Source: Calditrichia bacterium
Lineage (GTDB): Bacteria; Calditrichota; Calditrichia; RBG-13-44-9; J075
NCBI GenBank assembly: GCA_028284445.1
Contig: JANQRS010000036.1
Location: 62,001-126,000 of the forward strand
Length of the DNA: 64,000 bases
Direction of reading: 5' to 3'
Below, in pieces: positions 56,501-64,000 of the stretch (positions are counted from its first letter, which is position 1; every line of letters begins with the position of its first letter). The translations under genes and the position numbers were made by a program. The notes under the pieces were generated by a model, which was not told where the DNA came from, ran no database searches, and saw only the letters and a list, made by a program, of their open reading frames with translations.

Positions 56501-56760
56501 AAGGGATGAGCGTGGAAGGCATGCCGACCTACTATGGCAAAATTAGCTATTCGATAAAGCAAAGAGATCAAGAGTATCATATATCTCTCAAGGGTGATCT
56601 GACCGTTCCGGCGGGCGGCATTCGAATTCGCCATTTTGAGCAGGGGGCGCCCGAAAAATTGGTTGTTAATGGAAAGCGCCTTGAGGCGATAGACCCAGCT
56701 GTGCTCACTGTGCATGACTTTCCGGCTGATATTTCCATTCGCTATGATAAATCTGATTGA
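53569..56760 (+). CDS. Large exported putative glycoside hydrolase with F5/8 C (discoidin) domain
   Basis: A protein of about 1063 residues. Signal peptide: CLLCLLLLMLISVHGFTQ. A carbohydrate-binding beta-sandwich (about 30-190, SLNDFSSLENWDIHH) is followed by a discoidin-type domain (about 195-320, AIEMIVDDDPATFWQSSP). A long beta region and an (alpha/alpha)6-type catalytic barrel (about 610-970) complete it. The barrel starts with SYERSWIRDGSMTSSALL, as in debranching-enzyme/GH63-like families. Possible acids are in LPESISHEGYS and DFDATSTA. The GH family cannot be named. The start is uncertain (ATG 53569 or 53578); both overlap no other gene except the end of the previous one by chance frame. 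Confidence 0.75.
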   Translation: MVAMRRQRIGKGCLLCLLLLMLISVHGFTQAVSLNDFSSLENWDIHHSEAVAVELSLEPGKAGECIRMDFDFIAGSGYGGINTIFTKPLPENFQFSFWLKAEAPTNNFEFKIIDESGENVSWLNQRNFDWPQEWQKVTIKKRHIEYAWGPDRSRALTAPGKLEFIVASSSGGKGTLWLDELTFEALSPPDSVIPQPMVQASSEMTKQNAIEMIVDDDPATFWQSSPEDQQSIVLDFGRICKYGGLVIDWIGGDFARQYSVDISNDGMNWEPVYSVTRGAGGRSHIAIPEGESQLIRLNFEESGQERGYAIGNVAVRDLSFSASGNAFFTEVAAHSPRGYFPRYLYGEQSYWTVVGVNNDEKEALVGEDGCVEVDKSDFSLSPFISLDGQLRTWDDGELTQELAGDYLPIPSVRWQVDSLELRTTVFADGDAGNSLLYVKYTLTNNASLMKSGNFYIALRPFQVNAPWQFLNWPGGTSEINSFEHNHGHVLVNERKIVYPLTGGYAFGATEFDEGDISTFLAEDQLPPRQSLIDHTGYASAAFQYPFQLPAGASKTISFAIPFYETDPSELDLEETGTVASRLASVKTFWESKINTIKFDLPPSADRIVNSIRSNLAYILINRDGPGIQPGSRSYERSWIRDGSMTSSALLKLGVQEEVREFLSWYAPYQFESGKVPCVVDRRGPDPVPEHDSHGQLIFGLYQYFLFTKDTSFLQQHFPYVVKAVDYMDYLIAQRSTEEYLSGDVELRARYGILPESISHEGYSAKPMHSFWDNFFALKGYKDAIQIAEILGESALADRFRESRNRFQENLYQSIQRSIAKENIDFIPGCVELGDFDATSTAIAIYPGNELRNLPQPYAQNTFDRYLDFFRERRQADFVWQNYTPYEVRLIGTFLYLDQPEQAHELIDFFMQYQRPATWNHWAEVVRKGYRTPGFIGDMPHTWVGSDFVNAARAMFVYEDELEDALVIGAGLYPEWLQKGMSVEGMPTYYGKISYSIKQRDQEYHISLKGDLTVPAGGIRIRHFEQGAPEKLVVNGKRLEAIDPAVLTVHDFPADISIRYDKSD

Positions 56761-56791
56761 GCAAAGTGTTGTAAAGGAGATCAGGAGATCT

Positions 56792-58330
56792 ATGAATATC
56801 AAAAATCGAATTACGAGAAGCCTGTTAGTAATCGGCGCTTTGGGGATCGTGACAGTATCCTTTGTTCTGACCCGTTGCGCACCGGAGCAGAGGCAGCGCC
56901 CGAATATCATCTTCATTATGACGGATGATCATGCTTACCAGGCGATTAGCGCCTACGGCTCCAATCGCAATCGCACCCCGAATATTGATCGGCTGGCTAC
57001 GGAAGGAATCCGCTTTGATCGCTGCTACGTAACAAATTCAATTTGCGCGCCTTCCCGGGCTGTTATCCTGACCGGAAAACATTCCCATATGAACGGCGTG
57101 CACGACAATCACTCCCGCGCTTTTGATGGATTCCAGGATACCTTTCCCAAGCGCCTGCAAAAAGGCGGTTACCAAACGGCGCTGGTGGGAAAATGGCATC
57201 TGAAGTCAACTCCCTCAGGCTTCGATTATCATGAGGTCCTGCCAGGCCAGGGCGCGTACTATAATCCGGATTTTTTGCGGAACGGGGAAATGATCCGTTA
57301 CTATGGCTATAATACAGATGTGACTACGGACATAGCTTTACGGTGGCTGAAAGAAGACCGAAAAAAGTATCAGCCATTCATGCTCATGCTGCACTATAAA
57401 GGCCCGCATCGCCAGTTTACGCCGAATGTCACCCACGCCCATCGGTATAAAAACGATCACATCGCCGAGCCCGGAAATCTGCATGATAACTATGAAAATC
57501 GAGCCAGTCCTGCGCGCGATCAGGAACAGTCGATCCTGAATCATATGGGCGTTGAAGATGTGAAGATCAGCATTCCGGAGCCGCAGCGCATGAAGTTTCA
57601 TCAGCGTTCAGTGCTGAAGCACGCCTATGAGCCCAAAAAGGCCGCCGAAGAAAGCGCAAAACTGGCAGGTGAAGAGCTGGTTTCCTGGCGATATCAACGC
57701 TTTATCAAGGATTATATTCGCAGCGTTGATTCCATTGATGAAAACATTGGGCTGATCCTCGATTACCTGCATGAAGCGGGGCTGGAAAAGAATACGGTGG
57801 TTGTCTACACTTCCGATCAGGGGCTCTTTCTTGGCGAACATGGCTGGTTTGATAAACGCTTTATGTATGAAGAATCCATTCGTACGCCGCTGGTTGTTCG
57901 CTGGCCGGAGGTCATCGAGCCGGGGCAGGTAAACGACGAACACCTGACGTCCAATCTTGATTTTGCACAAACCTTTCTCGATATCGCCGGATTGGAGGCA
58001 ACCGGCGATATGCAGGGCCGAAGTCTGCTACCTTTGTTGCGCGGAGACAGCCCGGATTCTTGGCGAGAGAGCGTCTATTATCATTATTATGAACATGGCT
58101 TTCACGGCGTACCGCGTCATGAGGGCGTTTCAACGGGTGAGCACAAGCTGATCAATTATTATACGCTGGGAGAGTGGGAGCTTTTTGATTTGAAGACCGA
58201 TCCGAATGAGATGACCAGTGTGTATGATGATCCGAGCTATGCTGAGGTTCAGGAGCGATTGACAGCGGAACTGGCGAAACTTCGGACGCAATATCAGGTC
58301 CCGCCAAATGACAAGCGAGCTGACAAATGA
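56792..58330 (+). CDS. Type I sulfatase (formylglycine-dependent)
   Basis: A 512-residue arylsulfatase-family enzyme. The catalytic Cys85 is in SICAPSRA, the C-x-P-S-R motif that is oxidised to formylglycine by a maturase encoded elsewhere. Metal ligands are in IFIMTDDH (D45, D46) and YTSDQG. The start has AGGAGA close upstream. The N-terminus is a hydrophobic segment ending TRCAPEQ, perhaps a lipoprotein signal with an unusual Arg before the Cys. It should remove sulfate from a saccharide or other ester. Sulfated sugars are not expected for a plain beta-glucan, so this enzyme hints at a broader or different substrate. The next gene overlaps the stop. Confidence 0.9.
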   Translation: MNIKNRITRSLLVIGALGIVTVSFVLTRCAPEQRQRPNIIFIMTDDHAYQAISAYGSNRNRTPNIDRLATEGIRFDRCYVTNSICAPSRAVILTGKHSHMNGVHDNHSRAFDGFQDTFPKRLQKGGYQTALVGKWHLKSTPSGFDYHEVLPGQGAYYNPDFLRNGEMIRYYGYNTDVTTDIALRWLKEDRKKYQPFMLMLHYKGPHRQFTPNVTHAHRYKNDHIAEPGNLHDNYENRASPARDQEQSILNHMGVEDVKISIPEPQRMKFHQRSVLKHAYEPKKAAEESAKLAGEELVSWRYQRFIKDYIRSVDSIDENIGLILDYLHEAGLEKNTVVVYTSDQGLFLGEHGWFDKRFMYEESIRTPLVVRWPEVIEPGQVNDEHLTSNLDFAQTFLDIAGLEATGDMQGRSLLPLLRGDSPDSWRESVYYHYYEHGFHGVPRHEGVSTGEHKLINYYTLGEWELFDLKTDPNEMTSVYDDPSYAEVQERLTAELAKLRTQYQVPPNDKRADK

Positions 58331-60945
58331 GAATGCTACTCAATGGTATAAGCCGCATGCATTTGACAGCCCGACGGTTATTGCCTGCGATGCTCGTTGC
58401 TATTATCCTGCTTTGTTGCTGGTCTTTGCCTGCTGCCGCCCAGTCGCGACAAAAGATATCGATAAATGATAGCTGGCGTTTCAGTTTGGGGAAGCATGAG
58501 GATGCGCGAGCGGCGACCTATGATGACCAATCGTGGACGCGAATAAGCTTGCCGCATACCTGGAATGCTGAAGATGCATTTATCAAAGAAAGAAGCTATT
58601 TTCGCGGGACCGGTTGGTATCGCAAGTCGTTGACAATACCGGAATCGTTTCGCGGCAGACAATTGTTCCTCTATTTTGAGGGTGTCAATCAGGTTGCTGA
58701 GGTGTTTCTCAACGGTCGCGAACTTGGCCGGCACATTGGCGGTTACTCCGCAATTGTGTTCGATATTTCAGCGCACGTTGAAGTTGGTGAATCGAACGTG
58801 CTCGCTGTTCGGGTTGACAATAGTCATAATCCCGATATTCCGCCGCTCAATGCAGATTTTACATTCTATGGTGGGATCTACCGCGATGTTTGGCTGGTCG
58901 CTACCGATCCAATACACATCGATATGCTCGATTATGCCTCTCCAGGCGTTTATATCAGCACACCAGGCGTTTCTGCCGCCTCGTCGCGGGTGAGTGTTCG
59001 TGGAACAGTCGTTAACGATAGTAACGAGGATCGGAATGTCTTGCTCAGGCACCGCATTGTGGATGGCGACGGGCGAGAAATTAGGCGCCTCGAACAGGGG
59101 TTGGTGCTCCCGGCCAAGAGATCCCTGCCATTTGGCCAAACCAGTCAAGAAATCCCTGCGCCAAAACTATGGTCTCCGTCTTCGCCTTATTTATATCAGG
59201 TGCACACAGAAGTGGTCGCTGATGACAGCTTGCTGGATGCGCTGACAAATCCATTGGGCTTTCGTTGGTTTTCAGTTGATGGCCAGAAAGGTTTCATGCT
59301 CAATGGAAAGCCAATGAAATTATATGGCACAAACCGGCACCAGGATTGGCCGGGATACGGTAGCGCATTGCCAAATTGGGCGCACCGGCGTGATTTAGAA
59401 ATAATCAAAAACGATGGCTTTAATTTCTTGCGCCTCGCCCACTATCCCCAAGACCCGGTTGTATTGGCGGAAGCAGATCGCCTTGGATTGTTGATCTGGG
59501 AAGAAACCCCGCTGGTCAATTTGATTACCACGACGCCGGCATTTGCCGAGAACTGCGAAAACATGCTGCTGGAAATGATTCGTCAACATTACAATCATCC
59601 GAGCATCGCTATGTGGGGATATATGAATGAAATTATGCTGCGCAGGCCGGAATCGTTGCCGAAAAATTATTACAAAAAGTTGCTGGCATTATCGCAACGC
59701 CTGGAAGAATTGACACGAGAGGAAGACCCAGGCCGTCTGACCGTGACAGCTCAATCGAATGAAGAGGTCTATAACGGTAAAGGCGTCAGCGATCTGCCTG
59801 ACATCCTCGGTATGAATCTCTATTTTGGCTGGTATTATCATGATTTTGCCGGCCTTGGCGATTTTCTCGACGAGCTAAATCGCAAGCATCCGGATCGCCC
59901 CTTACTGGTCAGTGAATATGGCGCCGGCAGTGATGATCGGGTTCATACAGCTGATCCAAAGAGGTTTGATTTCAGTACACAGTATCAGCAGCGATTCCAC
60001 GAAGAAAACTTCCGGGAAATCCTCGAACGTGATTATATGGTCGGTAGCGCAATATGGAACCAATTTGATTTTGGCTCCGGTCATCGCCAGGATACCCGCA
60101 ACGCAATTAATCAGAAGGGTATCTACTATTTCGACCGAACGCCAAAGGATATCGCCTGGTTCTATCGCGCGCATCTGCTTGATACGCCGATATTGCATAT
60201 TGCGGTCCGGGATCATGATTTGCGCGCAGGCAGCCGGACTGACGATGCCTCTCAACAGGTAGCTGTTTACAGCAATTTGAAGTCGGTTGAATTGTTCTTG
60301 AATGATGAAAACCTGGGAAGCAAGGAGCTTGAAAATGCCACTGCGCGTTGGGATGTTCAGTTAAAGCCTGGAGAAAATCTCTTTCGGGCGAGCGGGATGG
60401 CGCAAAATGGATTGATCGAAGATCAGTGGCCGGTAGTATATGAAGCTCGTGACGGTTTCTTCTTGGATGCCCAAAGTCCGGTCCGCGAAATTGCCATTAA
60501 TTTTGGCGCCCACTATCATCATACCGACGCTTCTGATTTGATCTGGGAGGCGGAACAGGCATACCTGACTGCAGATCGCGGGACGACGCAAGGAGAAGCG
60601 CGGCGCACCCATCATCGTATTTATGGCAGCGATGAAGATCCGCTTTTTCAGAGTGCGAGGATAGGGGCTACCGATTTCCGTTTCGTCTTGCCGGATGGAC
60701 GATATCAGATTGAATTGGGGTTTGCCGAAATAGAAAATGTGACCTCCGGAGAACGGGTGTTTGATGTGTCGGTTAATGGGACCGTGGTATTTCAGAACCT
60801 TGATTTGACAAAGCAGGCAGGACGCTACGGGGCCCTCGTCAGGAACATGATATTAACGGCTGTTGATGGCAGCGGCATTCATCTTGAGCTAAAGCCGCGA
60901 ACCGGACAGCCCTTGTTGAATATGTGTCGAATCGAAAGACTTTGA
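58327..60945 (+). CDS. Exported GH2 beta-galactosidase/beta-glucuronidase-type enzyme
   Basis: An 872-residue retaining glycosidase. The ATG overlaps the sulfatase stop (ATGA), so the two are co-translated. After a signal peptide (MLVAIILLCCWSLPAAAQ) the order is the jelly-roll sugar-binding domain (about 45-195, with LPHTWN and GTGWYRK), the Ig-like domain, and the catalytic barrel with acid/base E435 (YMNEIM) and nucleophile E530 (LLVSEYGAG). A C-terminal malectin-like domain follows (about 710-872, AINFGAHYHHTDASDLIWEA to the end). Substrate (galactoside, glucuronide, mannoside or glucoside) cannot be told from these motifs. It should act in the periplasm or outside with the sulfatase. Confidence 0.9.
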   Translation: MRMLLNGISRMHLTARRLLPAMLVAIILLCCWSLPAAAQSRQKISINDSWRFSLGKHEDARAATYDDQSWTRISLPHTWNAEDAFIKERSYFRGTGWYRKSLTIPESFRGRQLFLYFEGVNQVAEVFLNGRELGRHIGGYSAIVFDISAHVEVGESNVLAVRVDNSHNPDIPPLNADFTFYGGIYRDVWLVATDPIHIDMLDYASPGVYISTPGVSAASSRVSVRGTVVNDSNEDRNVLLRHRIVDGDGREIRRLEQGLVLPAKRSLPFGQTSQEIPAPKLWSPSSPYLYQVHTEVVADDSLLDALTNPLGFRWFSVDGQKGFMLNGKPMKLYGTNRHQDWPGYGSALPNWAHRRDLEIIKNDGFNFLRLAHYPQDPVVLAEADRLGLLIWEETPLVNLITTTPAFAENCENMLLEMIRQHYNHPSIAMWGYMNEIMLRRPESLPKNYYKKLLALSQRLEELTREEDPGRLTVTAQSNEEVYNGKGVSDLPDILGMNLYFGWYYHDFAGLGDFLDELNRKHPDRPLLVSEYGAGSDDRVHTADPKRFDFSTQYQQRFHEENFREILERDYMVGSAIWNQFDFGSGHRQDTRNAINQKGIYYFDRTPKDIAWFYRAHLLDTPILHIAVRDHDLRAGSRTDDASQQVAVYSNLKSVELFLNDENLGSKELENATARWDVQLKPGENLFRASGMAQNGLIEDQWPVVYEARDGFFLDAQSPVREIAINFGAHYHHTDASDLIWEAEQAYLTADRGTTQGEARRTHHRIYGSDEDPLFQSARIGATDFRFVLPDGRYQIELGFAEIENVTSGERVFDVSVNGTVVFQNLDLTKQAGRYGALVRNMILTAVDGSGIHLELKPRTGQPLLNMCRIERL

Positions 60946-60968
60946 ATGAGTGAAAAGAGGTGATGCGG

Positions 60969-62813
60969 ATGACGAAAGTCTTCCTTCTTATACTACTGTT
61001 GATGACCGGCATCTACGCCCGGCAAGCGCCAACAGCGCCAGAAAACCTGGTAGTGACCGGGCATGATAGCCGCATTGATCTGGTTTGGGATCGGCATAGC
61101 GACCCGGACATCGCCGGTTTCTATGTGTATCGCGCCGAGACAGAGGACGGGCCTTTCGAGCGGCTGAATGTCTGGCCGCAATCTCTGCAGATCTATAGCG
61201 ATTTCCTCGGTGAAAACGATCGCAGCTACTTCTACTACGTAACGGCTGCTGCGGCAGATCTTACCCAATCACCGCCCTCGGACACGCTCAGCGCGAGCTC
61301 CTTTTCTATGACCGATGAGGAGTTGTTGACCTCCGTCCAGGAAGCGACCTTTCGCTATTTCTATCATTTTGGACATCCGGTTAGCGGGATGGCCAGAGAG
61401 CGAAACTCCTCCGCCAATACAGTGACCAGCGGCGGAACCGGCTTTGGTTTGATGACGCTGCCGGTAGGCGTGGAGCGTGGCTTTGTCAGCCGCGACTCGG
61501 CAGCGGCGCGAGCGCTCAAGATCATGACCTTTCTGCGTGATAAGGCTGAGCGCTATCATGGCGCCTGGGCACATTGGATGAATGGGGAAACCGGGCAAAC
61601 CATTCCTTTTAGCGCATTTGATGATGGCGGTGATTTGGTCGAAACAGCCTACCTGGTGATGGGATTTCTCACCATTCGCCAGTATTTTGACGGTGCGGAT
61701 TCCACCGAGACTGAACTTCGTGCGCTGGCAACCGAATTATGGGAAGCGGTTGAATGGGATTGGTACCGGCGCTTTGATAATGGCGCCTTCCTCTACTGGC
61801 ACTGGTCACCAAACTATGGCTGGCAGATGAATCTCAGAATCCGCGGATTCAACGAGGCAATGATTGTCTATCTTCTCGCTATTGCTTCGCCAACGCATTC
61901 TGTGCCGGCAACTCTTTATTATAATGGCTGGGCCGGAGCCGGCTATACCAACGGTGGCAGCTTCTATGGCTATCCCTTATGTGCCGGTCCCAGCTGGGGC
62001 GGGCCGCTTTTCTTTACGCATTACACGTTTATGGGATTTGATCCGCGGGACAAATCGGACCTTTTTTGCAATTATTTTGAGCATGGGCGCAATGCTGCCC
62101 TCGTTCATAGGGAGTATGCAATTGAGAATCCGCAGGGTCATACCGGCTATGGTGAGAACTGCTGGGGATTAACCGCCAGCGATTCTCCTTTTGGCTATAC
62201 GGCGCACCGGCCGGTGAATAATGATAATGGCACTATTACCCCAACCGCAGCATTGAGTTCAATGCCTTATGTGCCGGAAGAGTCCATCGCCGCGCTTCGC
62301 CATTTTTACCATGACTATGGCGCGAATCTTTGGGGACCAATGGGATTTCACGATGCATTTAATTTGAACGAAAACTGGTTTGCGGATAGCTATCTTGCGA
62401 TCGACCAGGGGCCAATTGTTGTTATGATCGAGAACTATCGCAGTCAGCTGTGTTGGGATTTATTTATGTCTAATCCGGAGATAGAACCGATGCTGGCCTC
62501 AATTCTCTTTACCACCGGTATTGAAGACGAGCCGGGCAATTATGCTGGAACATTTCAACTGGCACAGAATTTTCCGAATCCGTTTAATGGTCAAACGACG
62601 ATTCGCTTCACACTGCAGTCGGCGTCGTACATTTCAATCGATGTATTTAACGCGCTTGGTCAACACGTTCGGACCTTGTTCCATGATCATTTCTTTGCGC
62701 AAGGTGAGCATCGCTTCTCCTTCGATGCTGAAGGTTTATCGGCCGGTGTGTATTACTACCGCCTTACCAGCGATCGGCAGTATGAGGTGAAGTCATTGCT
62801 GTTGGTGAAATAG
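60969..62813 (+). CDS. Secreted GH144-type glucanase with FN3 and T9SS-type sorting domain
   Basis: A 614-residue exported paralogue of the enzyme at 52179. I start it at ATG 60969, eight bases after AAGAGG; ATG 60963 and GTG 60960 are too close to that site. The order is signal peptide, fibronectin-III domain (about 20-115, PENLVVTGHDSRIDLVW), GH144-type core (about 120-510, with WGLTASDSPFG and AIDQGPIVVMIEN) and the C-terminal sorting domain (NFPNPFNGQTTIRF to SLLLVK). It should go to the surface through the type IX system while its paralogue is a lipoprotein. The last gene of the co-directional locus; it is convergent with nhaA. Confidence 0.87.
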   Translation: MTKVFLLILLLMTGIYARQAPTAPENLVVTGHDSRIDLVWDRHSDPDIAGFYVYRAETEDGPFERLNVWPQSLQIYSDFLGENDRSYFYYVTAAAADLTQSPPSDTLSASSFSMTDEELLTSVQEATFRYFYHFGHPVSGMARERNSSANTVTSGGTGFGLMTLPVGVERGFVSRDSAAARALKIMTFLRDKAERYHGAWAHWMNGETGQTIPFSAFDDGGDLVETAYLVMGFLTIRQYFDGADSTETELRALATELWEAVEWDWYRRFDNGAFLYWHWSPNYGWQMNLRIRGFNEAMIVYLLAIASPTHSVPATLYYNGWAGAGYTNGGSFYGYPLCAGPSWGGPLFFTHYTFMGFDPRDKSDLFCNYFEHGRNAALVHREYAIENPQGHTGYGENCWGLTASDSPFGYTAHRPVNNDNGTITPTAALSSMPYVPEESIAALRHFYHDYGANLWGPMGFHDAFNLNENWFADSYLAIDQGPIVVMIENYRSQLCWDLFMSNPEIEPMLASILFTTGIEDEPGNYAGTFQLAQNFPNPFNGQTTIRFTLQSASYISIDVFNALGQHVRTLFHDHFFAQGEHRFSFDAEGLSAGVYYYRLTSDRQYEVKSLLLVK

Positions 62814-62877
62814 TTCATAATTCGATCATCGCCCAACGGTGATCGCTTACCGACCACCGCTGAACAGTCAACGAGTA

Positions 62878-64000
62878 TCAATCCGGCTGTTTCGCCAGAT
62901 CGATCTTTAAAACGATGTAACCGAGAATGCCTGCAGCCAGAGAGCCGAGGATGATTCCCAGTCGTTCGTCAAAAAGCAGGTTTACGCCGGTTTCTTCAAA
63001 TGCAAGTGAGCCGATGAAAAGGCTCATCGTAAAGCCGATGCCGCAGAGGGCGGAGGTGCCGTAGAGGCCTTTCCAGGTCATCCCGGCCGGTAGTTGGGCC
63101 AGGCCGGCGCGAATTGTAAGGGCGCAGAGACCAAAAATACCAATTTGCTTTCCAAGGAAGAGACCCAGGGCAATGCCAACGGGTACCGGATGCAGGACTT
63201 GATCAAGTCCCATACCAGTCAGGTTGAGACCAGCATTGGCAAAGGCAAAAACCGGCAGGATAAAGAAAGCCACTACGGAATGAAGATCATGCTCCAGATC
63301 TTTTAGGGGGGACTTGTCCGGGTTTTCAGTCGAACGCATCGGGATAAACATAGCGAGCACAACGCCGGCCAGCGTTGCATGCACACCGGATTTCAGCGTC
63401 GCAATCCACATGATGATGCCGACCAGGATGTAAGGACTGTTGGTGCTAACACCGCGTCGATTCAGGACAATCAGCGCGCCGATACAAACCGCTGCAATTG
63501 CAAGGGCAGCAAATGAAATGTTTGCCGTGTAAAAGAAGGCAATGATCAGGACTGCGCCAACGTCGTCAAAAATCGCCAGTGAGGTCAGAAAGATCTTGAT
63601 AGTTACCGGAACGCGTGAGCCGAGCAGCGCAAGGACGCCGAGCGCAAAAGCAATATCCGTCGCGGCGGGGATTGCCCAGCCTTTCATTGCAACGGGATCA
63701 CCGCTGTTGAAGTAGACGTAGATGAGGGCTGGTACCAGCATCCCACCGACAGCGCCGACGCCGGGAAGGATGATGTTGCGCTTGTCAGACAGCTCTCCTT
63801 CGACGACTTCCCGCTTCAGCTCTAATCCAACCAGCAGGAAGAAGACCGCCATCAGGCCGTCGTTAATCCACAATAAGAGCGGTTTGGCAATTTCCAGTGC
63901 TCCGACACGAACTTCAACCGGTGTTTTTAGCAGTAGCTCGTAATAACTGGTAAGCGGTGAGTTTGCCACAATGATGGCCAGCACTGCCGAAGCCATCAGT
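62878..64000 (-). CDS. nhaA: Na+/H+ antiporter NhaA, N-terminus outside the window
   Basis: A partial protein (at least 372 residues visible) that ends at 62878 and runs off the right edge; the gene starts beyond base 64000. It exchanges Na+ for H+ across the inner membrane. The ion-binding region is intact: AATDIAFALGVLALLG and LAIFDDVGAVLI with the paired Asp that bind Na+. The opening LLLWINDGLMAVFFLLVGLE is also characteristic. The gene is convergent with the GH144 paralogue with 64 bases between; that gap contains only a weak inverted repeat. It would support a sodium cycle, useful next to the sodium:solute symporter at 5113. Confidence 0.95.
   Translation of the reverse strand, partial: LMASAVLAIIVANSPLTSYYELLLKTPVEVRVGALEIAKPLLLWINDGLMAVFFLLVGLELKREVVEGELSDKRNIILPGVGAVGGMLVPALIYVYFNSGDPVAMKGWAIPAATDIAFALGVLALLGSRVPVTIKIFLTSLAIFDDVGAVLIIAFFYTANISFAALAIAAVCIGALIVLNRRGVSTNSPYILVGIIMWIATLKSGVHATLAGVVLAMFIPMRSTENPDKSPLKDLEHDLHSVVAFFILPVFAFANAGLNLTGMGLDQVLHPVPVGIALGLFLGKQIGIFGLCALTIRAGLAQLPAGMTWKGLYGTSALCGIGFTMSLFIGSLAFEETGVNLLFDERLGIILGSLAAGILGYIVLKIDLAKQPD

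Noticed and set aside
62814..62877. Inverted repeat between the GH144 paralogue and nhaA
   Set aside because: The pairing around GATCATCG/CGGTGATC is short and interrupted with no T-run; similar words near 27335 are too degenerate to call a repeat family.

Overview
The window looks like a chromosomal segment of a Gram-negative bacterium of the FCB group outside Bacteroidota proper; Calditrichota, candidate division KSB1 and Ignavibacteria-like lineages are the best guesses. The evidence is indirect. Several secreted proteins end in the PNPFNP-type C-terminal domain of the type IX secretion/FlgD-like family, there is a PorV-like protein, a TonB receptor with a carboxypeptidase-like N-terminal domain and no SusD, and several promoters look like ordinary sigma-70 sites (TTGACA-N17-TATATT). 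I see no rRNA, tRNA, CRISPR array, prophage or insertion sequence.

Layout. (1) 1-900: a short leader region, a good promoter and a small four-helix membrane protein. (2) 901-8984, minus strand: an alpha-glucan set (secreted GH13 amylase, cytoplasmic GH13, Na+/solute symporter) followed upstream by an enolase-superfamily epimerase and a GNAT-like protein. (3) 9162-11577, plus: GH1 beta-glucosidase and a sugar isomerase/epimerase-like TIM barrel. (4) 11601-15272: an exported MsrA-MsrB fusion and a hybrid histidine kinase. (5) 15576-20990: two tandem 877-residue secreted LVIVD-propeller paralogues. (6) 21236-27306: DUF885 protein, a full-length SLC12-type cation-chloride cotransporter homologue and an HTTM membrane protein. 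(7) 27594-36239: a compact operon encoding a bis-heme cytochrome b, three multiheme cytochromes c with 20, 19 and 13 CxxCH motifs, an outer-membrane beta-barrel, a membrane-anchored iron-sulfur flavoprotein and a small unknown protein. (8) 36342-62813: a 26-kb co-directional carbohydrate-use locus with ABC importer, LacI regulator, CBM9-like secreted protein, TonB receptor, a 1087-residue secreted partner, PorV-like protein, GH94 phosphorylase, two GH144-type enzymes, a large discoidin-containing putative glycosidase, a sulfatase and a GH2 enzyme. (9) 62878-64000: NhaA antiporter cut by the window end.

The most interesting system is region 7. Its parts make a complete proposed wire: NAD(P)H oxidation in the cytoplasm by a flavin/iron-sulfur protein, transfer to a two-heme cytochrome b in the inner membrane, then to 52 c-type hemes in the periplasm, and out through a dedicated barrel. 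The flavoprotein appears to be circularly permuted: the segment normally found at the C-terminus of thioredoxin-reductase-like proteins lies before its FAD-binding GxGxxG motif. Two of the cytochromes are paralogues that differ by exactly two three-heme modules.

Region 8 reads as an outer-membrane to cytoplasm pathway for a beta-glucan, possibly beta-1,2-glucan because of the GH144 plus GH94 pairing. It is probably controlled by the LacI protein through two similar operators at 36301 and 39403. Non-coding oddities include a perfect 50-bp palindrome just upstream of the SLC12-type gene and a 42-bp near-perfect palindrome inside the cytochrome operon.
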